In this document: piece after piece, positions 41,199 through 49,957 of the stretch
Layout: every line of letters starts with the position of its first letter
How positions within the stretch are numbered: the stretch's first letter is position 1
From: Flagellimonas alvinocaridis
Lineage (GTDB): Bacteria; Bacteroidota; Bacteroidia; Flavobacteriales; Flavobacteriaceae
Assembly: GCF_004916895.1 (NCBI RefSeq)
Contig: NZ_SNTZ01000005.1
Location: 62,001-126,000 of the forward strand
Length of the DNA stretch: 64,000 nucleotides
Direction of reading: 5' to 3'
The notes under the pieces: model-generated
What the model was told of the DNA's origin: nothing
Seen by the model: the letters and a program-made list of their open reading frames with translations, nothing else
Databases searched by the model: none
Made by a program: the position numbers and the translations under genes

Positions 41199-43016
41199 AT
41201 GTCAGCTACCGGACACGACGAACACGGACACGAAGATCACGGGCATCATCATAAAGAGACCTTTATCACCAAATACATCTTTAGTCAAGACCATAAGATG
41301 ATTTCCAAGCAGTACCTGATAACAGGTCTGATCATGGGATTCATCGGTATAGCTATGTCGCTGTTGTTTAGAATGCAATTGGCATGGCCAGGGGAATCCT
41401 TCCCAATCTTTGAGGCCCTACTTGGAAAGTGGGCGCCTGATGGGGTCATGGACGCCGATATTTACTTGGCATTGGTTACTATTCACGGTACCATCATGGT
41501 ATTCTTTGTGCTTACCGCTGGATTGAGTGGTACCTTCAGTAACTTATTGATTCCATTGCAGATCGGTGCAAGGGACATGGCTTCCGGTTTCTTGAATATG
41601 GTTTCATACTGGTTGTTCTTCCTGTCTTCAGTAATCATGGTAATTTCCCTGTTTGTTGAAGCTGGACCAGCTGCAGCAGGTTGGACCATTTATCCGCCCT
41701 TGAGTGCCTTACCAATGGCGCAACCCGGTTCAGGTATGGGGATGACCCTTTGGTTGGTCTCCATGGCCATATTCATTGCTTCCTCGTTGTTGGGTTCATT
41801 GAACTATATCGTAACTGTTATCAATCTGAGGACCAAAGGGATGTCAATGACCCGTTTGCCATTGACCATCTGGGCGTTCTTTGTAACAGCGGTTATCGGG
41901 GTGATTTCATTCCCAGTTCTTCTTTCAGCAGCTTTGTTGCTGATTATGGACCGAAGCTTCGGAACATCGTTCTTCCTATCAGATATCTTTATACAAGGTG
42001 AGGTATTGCACTATCAAGGAGGGTCACCCGTATTATACGAACACTTGTTCTGGTTCTTGGGCCACCCGGAAGTTTATATCGTTATATTGCCTGCAATGGG
42101 AATTGTTTCCGAAGTAATGGCTGTAAATGCACGTAAACCTATTTTTGGGTACCGTGCCATGATTGCTTCCATTTTGGCCATTGCATTCCTTTCTACCATT
42201 GTATGGGGGCACCATATGTTCATCTCAGGAATGAACCCATTCTTGGGCTCTGTATTTACATTTACAACTCTTTTGATTGCGATTCCATCGGCGGTTAAAG
42301 CCTTTAACTGGATTACGACCCTTTGGAAAGGTAATCTGCAATTAAACCCCGGTATGTTATTCTCCATCGGAATGGTGTCTACCTTTATTACTGGGGGTCT
42401 TACAGGTATTATTTTGGGTGACAGCACTTTGGACATCAACGTTCACGACACCTATTTTGTAGTGGCCCACTTCCACTTGGTAATGGGTATATCTGCACTT
42501 TATGGATTGTTTGCTGGTGTATATCACTGGTTCCCCAAGATGTTCCAAGGACGAATGATGAACAAGAATTTAGGATATGTTCATTTTTGGGTAACGGCCA
42601 TTGGTTCCTATGGAATCTTCTTCCCCATGCACTTTGTGGGAATGGCAGGTGTTCCAAGACGTTACTACCAGAACACTGCGTTCCCAATGTTTGATGATTT
42701 AACGAACATTCAGGTGTTAATGACCGTGTTTGCCATCATCACTGCGGGTGTACAATTGGTATTTGCCTATAACTTTATCATTAGTATATTCTACGGTAAA
42801 AAAGGTCCGCAAAACCCATGGAAAGCTAACACCTTGGAGTGGACAACCCCACAGGAACACATGCACGGAAACTGGCCTGGAGCCATTCCACATGTGACCC
42901 GTTGGGCTTACGATTACAGTAAGACCTACGAAAATGGGGAGTACATTATACCGGGACAGGATTTTGTTCCGCAGAACATACCGCTTCAGGAAAACGAAGA
43001 AGAACTCAACCACTAA
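41199..43016 (+). CDS. ctaD: Cytochrome c oxidase subunit I (A-type heme-copper oxidase)
   Basis: The 605-residue protein has about 12 membrane helices and the heme-copper centre ligands: HPEVYI with the crosslinked tyrosine, WGHHMF, and VHDTYFVVAHFHLVM. The HPEVY tyrosine and surrounding sequence mark an A-family oxidase, the proton-pumping terminal oxidase of respiration. The N-terminus before the first helix is His-rich (MSATGHDEHGHEDHGHHHKE), a possible metal-binding tail. It is the last gene of the act-cox operon and ends at a strong terminator. Subunit III genes are 20 kb away. Confidence 0.96.
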   Translation: MSATGHDEHGHEDHGHHHKETFITKYIFSQDHKMISKQYLITGLIMGFIGIAMSLLFRMQLAWPGESFPIFEALLGKWAPDGVMDADIYLALVTIHGTIMVFFVLTAGLSGTFSNLLIPLQIGARDMASGFLNMVSYWLFFLSSVIMVISLFVEAGPAAAGWTIYPPLSALPMAQPGSGMGMTLWLVSMAIFIASSLLGSLNYIVTVINLRTKGMSMTRLPLTIWAFFVTAVIGVISFPVLLSAALLLIMDRSFGTSFFLSDIFIQGEVLHYQGGSPVLYEHLFWFLGHPEVYIVILPAMGIVSEVMAVNARKPIFGYRAMIASILAIAFLSTIVWGHHMFISGMNPFLGSVFTFTTLLIAIPSAVKAFNWITTLWKGNLQLNPGMLFSIGMVSTFITGGLTGIILGDSTLDINVHDTYFVVAHFHLVMGISALYGLFAGVYHWFPKMFQGRMMNKNLGYVHFWVTAIGSYGIFFPMHFVGMAGVPRRYYQNTAFPMFDDLTNIQVLMTVFAIITAGVQLVFAYNFIISIFYGKKGPQNPWKANTLEWTTPQEHMHGNWPGAIPHVTRWAYDYSKTYENGEYIIPGQDFVPQNIPLQENEEELNH

Positions 43017-43034
43017 GGTTATATCATAAAATAG

Positions 43035-43062
43035 AGGCCCATCCAAAAGGATGGGCTTTTTT
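43035..43062 (+). terminator. Terminator of the act-cox operon
   Basis: GCCCATCC (43037-43044), AAAA and GGATGGGC (43049-43056) form a perfect 8-bp stem followed by six T. It closes the 11.7-kb act-cox operon. Confidence 0.93.
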
Positions 43063-43139
43063 GATTGTATGATATTGAATCACAAGAGTTAGCAACAATT
43101 ATAATATCTTTAAGGCACAGAACCCCAAAAAGTAAAACC

Positions 43140-43964
43140 GTGAAAAAAATAGTAGTCTTAGTTCTGTTCATTTTTCCCATATTAATTCAAGCACAGCGCA
43201 AACCGCGTATAAAAGGAAGCCGAATCGTAACCCAAGTCAATGAAGAGCTTCCTCCGTTCAATGCTATAATTTTAAATGACAATCTCGATATTGTACTGAA
43301 GAAATCCTTCGGGCCGGGGTATGAGGTCGTTGCCGATGATAACCTTATCGATATCCTCAAGTTTGATGTGCAAGATGGCACTTTACTGATCAGTTCCTAT
43401 TATGATGTTACCGCTAAGAAGCAATTGGACATTACGGTAAATTATGTGGATTTAAGGGCAATAACTTTAAAAGATGGCAGCATCCTTTCCCATGATATTA
43501 TTGAAAGTGATGAGCTATTTGTGGATGGATTCAACAATACAAAACTCGATATCAAAGCCAACGCAGCGGTAATGGATATTAATTTAGAAGACACAAGTCA
43601 TGGCGATTTTAATGTGGATGTAGATAGTTTGAATATCACCATGGGACATAGATCGGAAGCATACATCTATGCGGTGAACGAAGTGAGCTTGGTAGATTTG
43701 GAAGACAATGCTTCATTGACCCTGGAGGGAACTTCGAATGGAATTCAGGCGCGGTTGGTCGGAAATGCCAAATATAAGGGTGAAACCATGGGGGTAGGAG
43801 CCGTTAAGATGGCTTTGGAAAGCAATACCAGTGCGAGAATCTACGCTCATGGGGAACTTGAGCTCAGTGCCAAAGGAGATTCCAGAACATACCTCTACGG
43901 TACCCCGAAAATCACAATCCATGAATTTCTGGATACTTCCCAACTCATCAAAAAACAAGAATAA
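43140..43964 (+). CDS. GIN-domain (DUF2807) secreted protein
   Basis: The 274-residue protein has a signal peptide (VKKIVVLVLFIFPILIQAQ) when started at the GTG at 43140. The remainder is a beta-solenoid-like repeat of 'putative auto-transporter adhesin head GIN' type: PPFNAIILNDNLDIVLKK, LDITVNYVDLRAITLKDGS, then repeated strands with N, D and G turns. Such proteins are common in Bacteroidota and are periplasmic or surface-bound, with unknown role. It is just downstream of the act-cox terminator, with a -7-like TATCTTTA at 43105-43112. A longer start is unlikely, as it lacks a signal peptide at the N-terminus. Confidence 0.85.
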   Translation: MKKIVVLVLFIFPILIQAQRKPRIKGSRIVTQVNEELPPFNAIILNDNLDIVLKKSFGPGYEVVADDNLIDILKFDVQDGTLLISSYYDVTAKKQLDITVNYVDLRAITLKDGSILSHDIIESDELFVDGFNNTKLDIKANAAVMDINLEDTSHGDFNVDVDSLNITMGHRSEAYIYAVNEVSLVDLEDNASLTLEGTSNGIQARLVGNAKYKGETMGVGAVKMALESNTSARIYAHGELELSAKGDSRTYLYGTPKITIHEFLDTSQLIKKQE

Positions 43965-43966
43965 GT

Positions 43967-46231
43967 TTACTGGGCAATGGGTGCAGTAAGGCAATGCTCC
44001 GGTATACCAAAGCCGTCCACCAAGACCTCAATATGGGGTCGTAGCTCGGTGGATAGACGTTCTACCCGTTGGCGTATCGCCTTGGATTTTGTACTCCCCA
44101 AATAACCCTGTTCCAAATACCATCGAGCATCCAAGTGTATCTGTTGCAAAGCATGGAGTGTACCCACCTTTTCCAAAAGATTCCTATAGGTCTCATCCTG
44201 TACCGTGGCGCAAAATTCAGAAAAAATGGAGTAGGCCAATTCGGTACTATAGGCCTTTCCCAAGGCCAATAAATGGGTTTGCACCTTTAAGAATGCTTGA
44301 TACGAAGGCACCCCTTTTTTGATATAACCACGAATCCGCATAGCCAAGGTATAGGTCAATCTACGGGTTCGGTAATTAAAGGCATGCTTGTGGAATTTTG
44401 GGTTGTACAAGTGTTCGGCATCCACTTTATTGGAATACAGCGGATTGATGGCCGTTAATTTGTCCGAAAGTTGACTTTGCAGCAATTTCAACACCGATGT
44501 GAACCCAGCACTGTTGAATTCTGCCTTAAAATCCGATAGAATTCCTTTGGCGGCCAGTTGAAGGAGCACGGTGTTGTCGCCTTCGAATGTGGTAAAGATA
44601 TCCACATCCCCTTTGAGGTCGGCAATCCGGTTTTCCAGTAAATATCCTTTTCCACCGCAAGCTTCCCTGCATTCTTGTATGGTATCATTGGCAAACCAGG
44701 TGATCACCGATTTAAGACCTGCGACTTGGGTTTCAATTTGCCGCTTGTCCGGTTGGGAGTCGTCACTGTAACGCTTCATCATTTCTTCCAATACCACATG
44801 GTAGACATAAGCACTGGCTATGGCTGGGGTCAATCGTATCTGATGCGTGGGATAGTCCATGATCAAATCCTCTTGAATTTTGATGCTATCATTGAATTGT
44901 CTGCGGTTCAAGGCATACTTCACGGCTATGGTCAAGGCCATCTTGGCGCCTCCCAACGCCCCTCGAGCCACGCAGATGCGCCCACCTACCAACGTGCCCA
45001 GCATGGTGAAAAAACGTTTGTTAGGATTTTTTATCGATGAAAAATATTGGCCATCTGAAGTGATTTCTCCATACTTGTCCAAAAGATTTTCTCGGGGAAC
45101 ACTTATAGTATCGAACCAAATTTTTCCATTGTCCACGCCATTTAATCCAAGTTTATAGCCATTATCCTCAATGGTGATACCTTTGAGCAGTTCATGTTTT
45201 TCGTTCCGTAAAGGCACCAAGATGGCATGTACCCCTTCATTTTTTCCATTCACGATAAGCTGGGCAAAAACGGTGGCAATTTTGGAATGCAGCGCATTGC
45301 CAATATACTCTTTGTTGTCATTCTTGCCTGGAGTATGGATGATGATGGAATCCGTGGTAGTGTCGTAGGTAGCAGTAGTTTTTATACCCCTTACGTTAGA
45401 GCCGTGCCCCGTCTCGGTCATGGCAAAACAACCGAGTAGGTTGGTTTTCCCGGCATCGGATAAATATTGGTCATGGTGTTTTTTAGTGCCCAATTTTTGG
45501 ATACTACCTCCAAAAAGACCAAACTGCACCCCAAATTTTACCGCAAGGCTACCGTCCACAAACATCAAATGCTCAAATATGGCGGCGTAAGCGGGCATAT
45601 TATCCGTACCTCCATATTTAGCCGGATAGGCCATGGCACCGTACCCCTTTTCACCCAAAAGCGCTACTTGTTTCAAGATTGTGCTCCTAAATTCTTCCTT
45701 GTTTCTTCGGATGTCCCACGTAAAGGATGGGTGTTTCAAAAACTGCCGAAATTCATCCACAACCGTTGCGTGATCCCCTTTTAGGATTTTGTCCAGAACG
45801 CTGGCATCGTATAGGTCCGAAGTCTTTTCATGGACCACTTCAACATCGAACAAATGGTTGTAATGGTTGGGCTGTATGCCCAAATTAATTTCGATATGTT
45901 TTAAGTGATCATTGAAAGTAATGGCATCACTTCGTGTTTGGGTCAAACGTTTACTCAAAGATGCTAAAGGATAAGTGTCACTTTCCACGAGTTTTACCCC
46001 AGAGCTGGCAATGGTATGTTTCCATGATTTTATCTCTTGGTCCTTGGGCGGATTTTCCCTGTTGAGCCAATGATTAAGTTGCTTCTTTTCCGAGGGGTCC
46101 AAAGAGGTGTCATCGGAAATGCTTTTCTCCACCACAGAAATTTCAGAAGCCGATAATAGATCATCGGACCAAATGACATAGAAAAAAGGGATGTATTGTA
46201 GGATTCCCAAGGAATAATCTGTTGTCATCAT
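43967..46231 (-). CDS. Acyl-CoA oxidase/dehydrogenase family protein
   Basis: The 754-residue protein belongs to the acyl-CoA dehydrogenase/oxidase superfamily and is the length of bacterial/peroxisome-type acyl-CoA oxidases. It has GCFAMTETGHGSNVRGIKTTATYD (the FAD/substrate region), GLNGVDNGKIWFDTISVPRENLL and the catalytic-domain GGKGYLLENRIADLKGDVDIFTTFEGDNTVLL. It would introduce the trans-2 double bond in fatty acyl-CoA. Whether the electron acceptor is oxygen or ETF cannot be read from sequence. It is convergent to the GIN-domain gene and diverges from ruvB. Confidence 0.88.
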   Translation of the reverse strand: MMTTDYSLGILQYIPFFYVIWSDDLLSASEISVVEKSISDDTSLDPSEKKQLNHWLNRENPPKDQEIKSWKHTIASSGVKLVESDTYPLASLSKRLTQTRSDAITFNDHLKHIEINLGIQPNHYNHLFDVEVVHEKTSDLYDASVLDKILKGDHATVVDEFRQFLKHPSFTWDIRRNKEEFRSTILKQVALLGEKGYGAMAYPAKYGGTDNMPAYAAIFEHLMFVDGSLAVKFGVQFGLFGGSIQKLGTKKHHDQYLSDAGKTNLLGCFAMTETGHGSNVRGIKTTATYDTTTDSIIIHTPGKNDNKEYIGNALHSKIATVFAQLIVNGKNEGVHAILVPLRNEKHELLKGITIEDNGYKLGLNGVDNGKIWFDTISVPRENLLDKYGEITSDGQYFSSIKNPNKRFFTMLGTLVGGRICVARGALGGAKMALTIAVKYALNRRQFNDSIKIQEDLIMDYPTHQIRLTPAIASAYVYHVVLEEMMKRYSDDSQPDKRQIETQVAGLKSVITWFANDTIQECREACGGKGYLLENRIADLKGDVDIFTTFEGDNTVLLQLAAKGILSDFKAEFNSAGFTSVLKLLQSQLSDKLTAINPLYSNKVDAEHLYNPKFHKHAFNYRTRRLTYTLAMRIRGYIKKGVPSYQAFLKVQTHLLALGKAYSTELAYSIFSEFCATVQDETYRNLLEKVGTLHALQQIHLDARWYLEQGYLGSTKSKAIRQRVERLSTELRPHIEVLVDGFGIPEHCLTAPIAQ

Positions 46232-46260
46232 TGCATTTTGGGTTAAGATGGGGTTGTTTT

Positions 46261-46298
46261 GTTTTCTAAGTATCTAAGGTAAGGTTTAGTTTTCTAAG
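46261..46298. repeat. 10-bp direct repeat upstream of acyl-CoA oxidase and ruvB
   Basis: GTTTTCTAAG occurs at 46261-46270 and again at 46289-46298, 28 bases apart start to start, close to three helical turns. Similar TCTAAG words lie between. The pair is in the divergent region and could bind a regulator of the acyl-CoA oxidase gene. Confidence 0.35.
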
Positions 46299-46354
46299 AT
46301 GTGTACTTACAATCATTTTGGCTGAATTGCTTTTAGCCTCATGGGCTTTTCAAC

Positions 46355-46362
46355 TATATTTG
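46355..46362 (+). promoter_or_regulatory. -7 element of ruvB
   Basis: TATATTTG matches TAnnTTTG perfectly. It ends 7 bases before the ruvB ATG at 46370, so transcription would begin at or one to three bases before the start codon and the message would be almost leaderless. The -33 box is weak (TTTT at 46331-46334). Confidence 0.55.
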
Positions 46363-46369
46363 TTAAGCC

Positions 46370-47392
46370 ATGAATGAAAATTTAGATCCAACGGCCCATA
46401 ATTTTTCCCAAGAGGAGCTCGATATTGAAAGAGCGTTACGCCCGATTACATTCGACGATTTTACGGGACAGGCCCAAGTATTGGAAAACCTTAAGGTTTT
46501 TGTGCAGGCGGCCAATCTTAGGAATGAGGCCTTGGACCATACCCTTTTCCATGGCCCCCCGGGATTGGGAAAAACTACCTTGGCCCATATTCTGGCCAAT
46601 GAACTTGGCGTGGGAATCAAGGTAACCTCTGGCCCTGTGTTGGACAAGCCCGGCGATTTGGCGGGCCTGTTGACCAATTTAGAGGAGAGGGACGTACTCT
46701 TTATTGATGAAATCCACCGGTTGAGTCCCATTGTGGAGGAATACCTCTACTCGGCCATGGAGGATTATAAAATTGATATCATGATCGAAACCGGTCCCAA
46801 TGCAAGGACCGTTCAAATTAATTTGAGTCCCTTCACGTTGATAGGGGCCACCACACGATCTGGATTGCTCACGGCACCCATGCGGGCAAGGTTCGGTATC
46901 CAGAGTCGATTGGAATATTACAATACAGAACTGCTCTCTACCATTGTGGAACGAAGCGCGGAAATCCTAAAAGTACCTATAACCCAGGAAGCGGCCATTG
47001 AAATTGCAGGACGAAGTAGGGGAACCCCTAGAATTTGCAATGCCCTCTTACGCAGGGTTCGGGATTTTGCCCAGATCAAGGGAAATGGCAACATCGATTT
47101 GGGAATTTCCCAGTTTAGCCTCAAGGCCTTGAATGTAGATGCACATGGTTTGGATGAAATGGACAATAAGATTTTGAGCACCATTATTGATAAATTCAAG
47201 GGAGGACCCGTCGGAATCACAACCTTGGCCACGGCAGTTTCCGAAAGTGCTGAGACCATTGAGGAGGTGTACGAACCATTTCTGATTCAGCAGGGTTTTA
47301 TCATGCGCACCCCCCGCGGACGCGAGGTCACTGAGTTAGCTTATAAACATTTGGGGAGGATCAAAGGGGGAACGCAAGGAGGGCTTTTTTGA
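46370..47392 (+). CDS. ruvB: Holliday junction branch migration ATPase RuvB
   Basis: The 340-residue AAA+ motor drives branch migration with RuvA. Walker A is [13 protein letters not shown], Walker [12 protein letters not shown], sensor 1 is [10 protein letters not shown], and the C-terminal winged helix ends with [13 protein letters not shown]. The length matches the family. It is followed by queG two bases after the stop. ruvA lies 5 kb downstream, unlinked from ruvB as usual in flavobacteria. Confidence 0.97.
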   Translation: MNENLDPTAHNFSQEELDIERALRPITFDDFTGQAQVLENLKVFVQAANLRNEALDHTLFHGPPGLGKTTLAHILANELGVGIKVTSGPVLDKPGDLAGLLTNLEERDVLFIDEIHRLSPIVEEYLYSAMEDYKIDIMIETGPNARTVQINLSPFTLIGATTRSGLLTAPMRARFGIQSRLEYYNTELLSTIVERSAEILKVPITQEAAIEIAGRSRGTPRICNALLRRVRDFAQIKGNGNIDLGISQFSLKALNVDAHGLDEMDNKILSTIIDKFKGGPVGITTLATAVSESAETIEEVYEPFLIQQGFIMRTPRGREVTELAYKHLGRIKGGTQGGLF

Positions 47393-47393
47393 T

Positions 47394-48317
47394 TTGACTC
47401 CAAAAACCAAACATACCACATTGATTAAAACCGAAGCCAAGCGCCTCGGTTTTTTGTCTTGCGGCGTTTCCAAAGCACAATTTTTGGAAGAGGAAGCCCC
47501 GCGATTGGAGAAATGGCTTAAGGCCAACATGCATGGCCAGATGAAGTATATGGAAAACCATTTCGACAAGCGTTTGGACCCTACCAAGCTCGTGGAAGGG
47601 TCAAAATCCGTCATCTCATTACTGTTGAATTATTTTCCCTCAGAACAGCAAAACCCAGATTCCTATAAAATTTCCAAGTATGCCTATGGAACCGATTATC
47701 ACTTTGTAATAAAGGACAAGCTCAAAAGTCTTTTGCATTTTATTCAGGATGAAATCGGGGAGGTCCATGGAAGGGCCTTTGTGGATTCCGCACCTGTCTT
47801 GGATAAGGCATGGGCCGCCCGTAGTGGTTTGGGGTGGATAGGCAAGCACAGTAATCTACTGACACAGCAAGTTGGCTCGTTTTATTTTATAGCGGAACTT
47901 ATTGTGGATTTGGATTTGGAGTACGATACGCCAACAACAGACCACTGTGGTACCTGTACAGCGTGCATAGATGCTTGTCCTACTGAGGCCATTGTGGAAC
48001 CCTATATGGTGGATGGCAGTAAATGTATTTCCTATTTTACCATTGAGCTCAAAGACCAAATTCCTACTGAGTTCAGGGGGAAGTTGGATGATTGGATGTT
48101 TGGCTGCGATGTATGCCAAGATGTTTGTCCGTGGAACCGTTTTTCAAAACCACACAGGGAACCTCTTTTTGATCCCGACCCCCAGTTGCTGTCCATGACC
48201 AAAAAAGATTGGGAAGAAATTACCGAAGAAGTATTCCAGAGGATTTTTAAAAAATCACCCGTTAAGCGCACTAAGTACAGTGGTCTTCAGCGAAATGTTA
48301 AGTTTTTAAAATCCTAG
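47394..48317 (+). CDS. queG: Epoxyqueuosine reductase QueG
   Basis: The 307-residue protein makes queuosine from epoxyqueuosine at tRNA position 34 using cobalamin and two [4Fe-4S] clusters. Cysteine motifs are [16 protein letters not shown] and [11 protein letters not shown]. The start TTG at 47394 gives [20 protein letters not shown], which fits the family; the next ATG is inside the domain. It begins two bases after the ruvB stop, so it depends on ruvB for transcription and probably translation. Confidence 0.93.
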   Translation: MTPKTKHTTLIKTEAKRLGFLSCGVSKAQFLEEEAPRLEKWLKANMHGQMKYMENHFDKRLDPTKLVEGSKSVISLLLNYFPSEQQNPDSYKISKYAYGTDYHFVIKDKLKSLLHFIQDEIGEVHGRAFVDSAPVLDKAWAARSGLGWIGKHSNLLTQQVGSFYFIAELIVDLDLEYDTPTTDHCGTCTACIDACPTEAIVEPYMVDGSKCISYFTIELKDQIPTEFRGKLDDWMFGCDVCQDVCPWNRFSKPHREPLFDPDPQLLSMTKKDWEEITEEVFQRIFKKSPVKRTKYSGLQRNVKFLKS

Positions 48318-48424
48318 AGGTCAACTATAACGTTTTCGTTTTGGTGCAAGGCCAATTTGCGTCTAAGTTTTTTCAATGAAATAATTAAAAAGACTATATT
48401 GAATTGGATTCGTATTGAGAAATC

Positions 48425-48474
48425 CTCAAAATTTGAGTCATGTTTTTAATGGATTGAAAATTCTTGATTTTCAA
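48425..48474 (+). promoter_or_regulatory. Two palindromes upstream of the sugar transporter gene
   Basis: CTCAAA-A-TTTGAG (48425-48437) is a perfect palindrome. TTGAAAAT (48454-48461) and ATTTTCAA (48467-48474) form a second perfect inverted repeat with a 5-base spacer, ending 33 bases before the ATG. Two repeats in one promoter region suggest binding of a sugar-responsive repressor. The rest of the 48318-48507 gap shows no other gene. Confidence 0.45.
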
Positions 48475-48507
48475 ACACCATTCTTTTCAAACCAAACAAC
48501 ACACAGG

Positions 48508-49839
48508 ATGAAGATCATAAAACCCCGTTTAAGTTTTTGGCAGATATTCAATATGAATGTTGGCTTTTTGGGAATCCAGTACAGTTTTGGACTTCAACAG
48601 AGCGCAATAAACCCCATATTTCTTTTTTTGGGGGCCAAAGAAGAAATCTTGCCCATTTTAAATATTGCCGGCCCTGTTACTGGATTGATTGTACAACCAA
48701 TAATTGGGGCCATATCAGATAAAACATGGTCGCCAAGATGGGGAAGAAGAAAACCTTTTTTCTTGATTGGAGCGGTGATGGGAAGTCTCTGTCTGTTTGC
48801 ATTTCCATTGAGTCCTGCACTGTGGTTTGCCGTAGGCCTTTTGTGGATTTTGGATGTGGGGAACAATATGGCCATGGAACCTTACCGGGCTTTTGTGGGA
48901 GATAAGCTTCCCGATACCCAATTGAGCATTGGCTACCAAATGCAAAGCTTGTTTGTAGGAGCTGGTATTTTATTGGCCAATGCATCTATTTTTTTATTTC
49001 AAGATTGGTTTGGTGGAGGACAGGAGATAGAAGGTGCCGTTCCCAAATGGTTGTATTATTCCTTCTTTATTGGCTCGTTTTTGTCCATAGTCACCATATT
49101 GTGGTCGGTTTTAAAGACTCCGGAGATACCGCCTTCCGATGAAGAATTGGCAGAAATCAATAGGCACAAGTCTTTGCCTTTTATGGAGCGTTTTAAAACC
49201 CCGTTTGTGGAAATATCACATGCGGTGAAGGAAATGCCCCAGTTTATGTGGCGATTGTCTGCCGTATATCTGTTTCAGTGGTATGCCCTGTTCGTGTATT
49301 GGCAGTTTATAACCCCATTGTTCAGGACAACCATGGGTTTTGATACATCGGAAGCTGCAGCTCAAGCGGCAAAAATGAGTACTACCTATAATATTGTTAC
49401 GGCCGTAGTGGCATTGATTTTGGTCCCGTTGACCATGCGATTTGGTGGAAAGAAAATCTATGCATTAAGTCTGTTGGGAACTGCCATAGCCTTGTTTGCC
49501 ATTCCCAATATTCAAGACCCGGTGCATGTATTGTTCCCCATGGTTCTATTCGGCATAGGTTGGGCAGCCATGATGGGCATTCCCTATAGTATGGTTTCCA
49601 AGATTGTTCCTCAAGAGCGACGTGGGGTGTACATGGGTATCCTAAATATGATGATCGTAATTCCAATGGGTATCCAAACATTGACATTCGGTCCCATTTT
49701 TAAAAATTTACTCGGGGCAAACTCTGTCAATGCCATGTTGTTTGCAGGCGGATGTTTTGTTATGGCTTCCCTTTTGGCCATGCGCCTAAATGTCCCAAAG
49801 AACAAACAGGATACTGAACTGGACATTGAAATGCCTTGA
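48508..49839 (+). CDS. MFS sugar transporter, SLC45/MalA-like
   Basis: The 443-residue membrane protein has about 12 helices. MFS signatures are GLIVQPIIGAISDKTWSPRWGRRKP between helices two and three, and the VPQERRGVYMGILNM loop later. The RWGRRKP motif and DVGNNMAMEPYRAFVGD loop belong to the SLC45/sucrose-maltose transporter group, found in flavobacterial maltose clusters. It would take up a disaccharide such as maltose or sucrose with protons. No glucosidase or regulator is next to it. The start ATG at 48508 gives MKIIKPRLSFWQIFNMNVGF; an upstream extension has no membrane helix. Confidence 0.88.
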   Translation: MKIIKPRLSFWQIFNMNVGFLGIQYSFGLQQSAINPIFLFLGAKEEILPILNIAGPVTGLIVQPIIGAISDKTWSPRWGRRKPFFLIGAVMGSLCLFAFPLSPALWFAVGLLWILDVGNNMAMEPYRAFVGDKLPDTQLSIGYQMQSLFVGAGILLANASIFLFQDWFGGGQEIEGAVPKWLYYSFFIGSFLSIVTILWSVLKTPEIPPSDEELAEINRHKSLPFMERFKTPFVEISHAVKEMPQFMWRLSAVYLFQWYALFVYWQFITPLFRTTMGFDTSEAAAQAAKMSTTYNIVTAVVALILVPLTMRFGGKKIYALSLLGTAIALFAIPNIQDPVHVLFPMVLFGIGWAAMMGIPYSMVSKIVPQERRGVYMGILNMMIVIPMGIQTLTFGPIFKNLLGANSVNAMLFAGGCFVMASLLAMRLNVPKNKQDTELDIEMP

Positions 49840-49957
49840 GTCTGCCCTTATGTGAAGTTCCATTTTACAGGGGTTTCAAGGATTATATTAAAATTGATGG
49901 AAAGGGACTTTCCAAAACCAAGGAATCCCCTAACTTTACCCATTCATTTTTCACTAT

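Noticed and set aside
48318..48507. Riboswitch before the transporter gene
   Set aside because: No known aptamer pattern is seen; only short palindromes more like protein sites.
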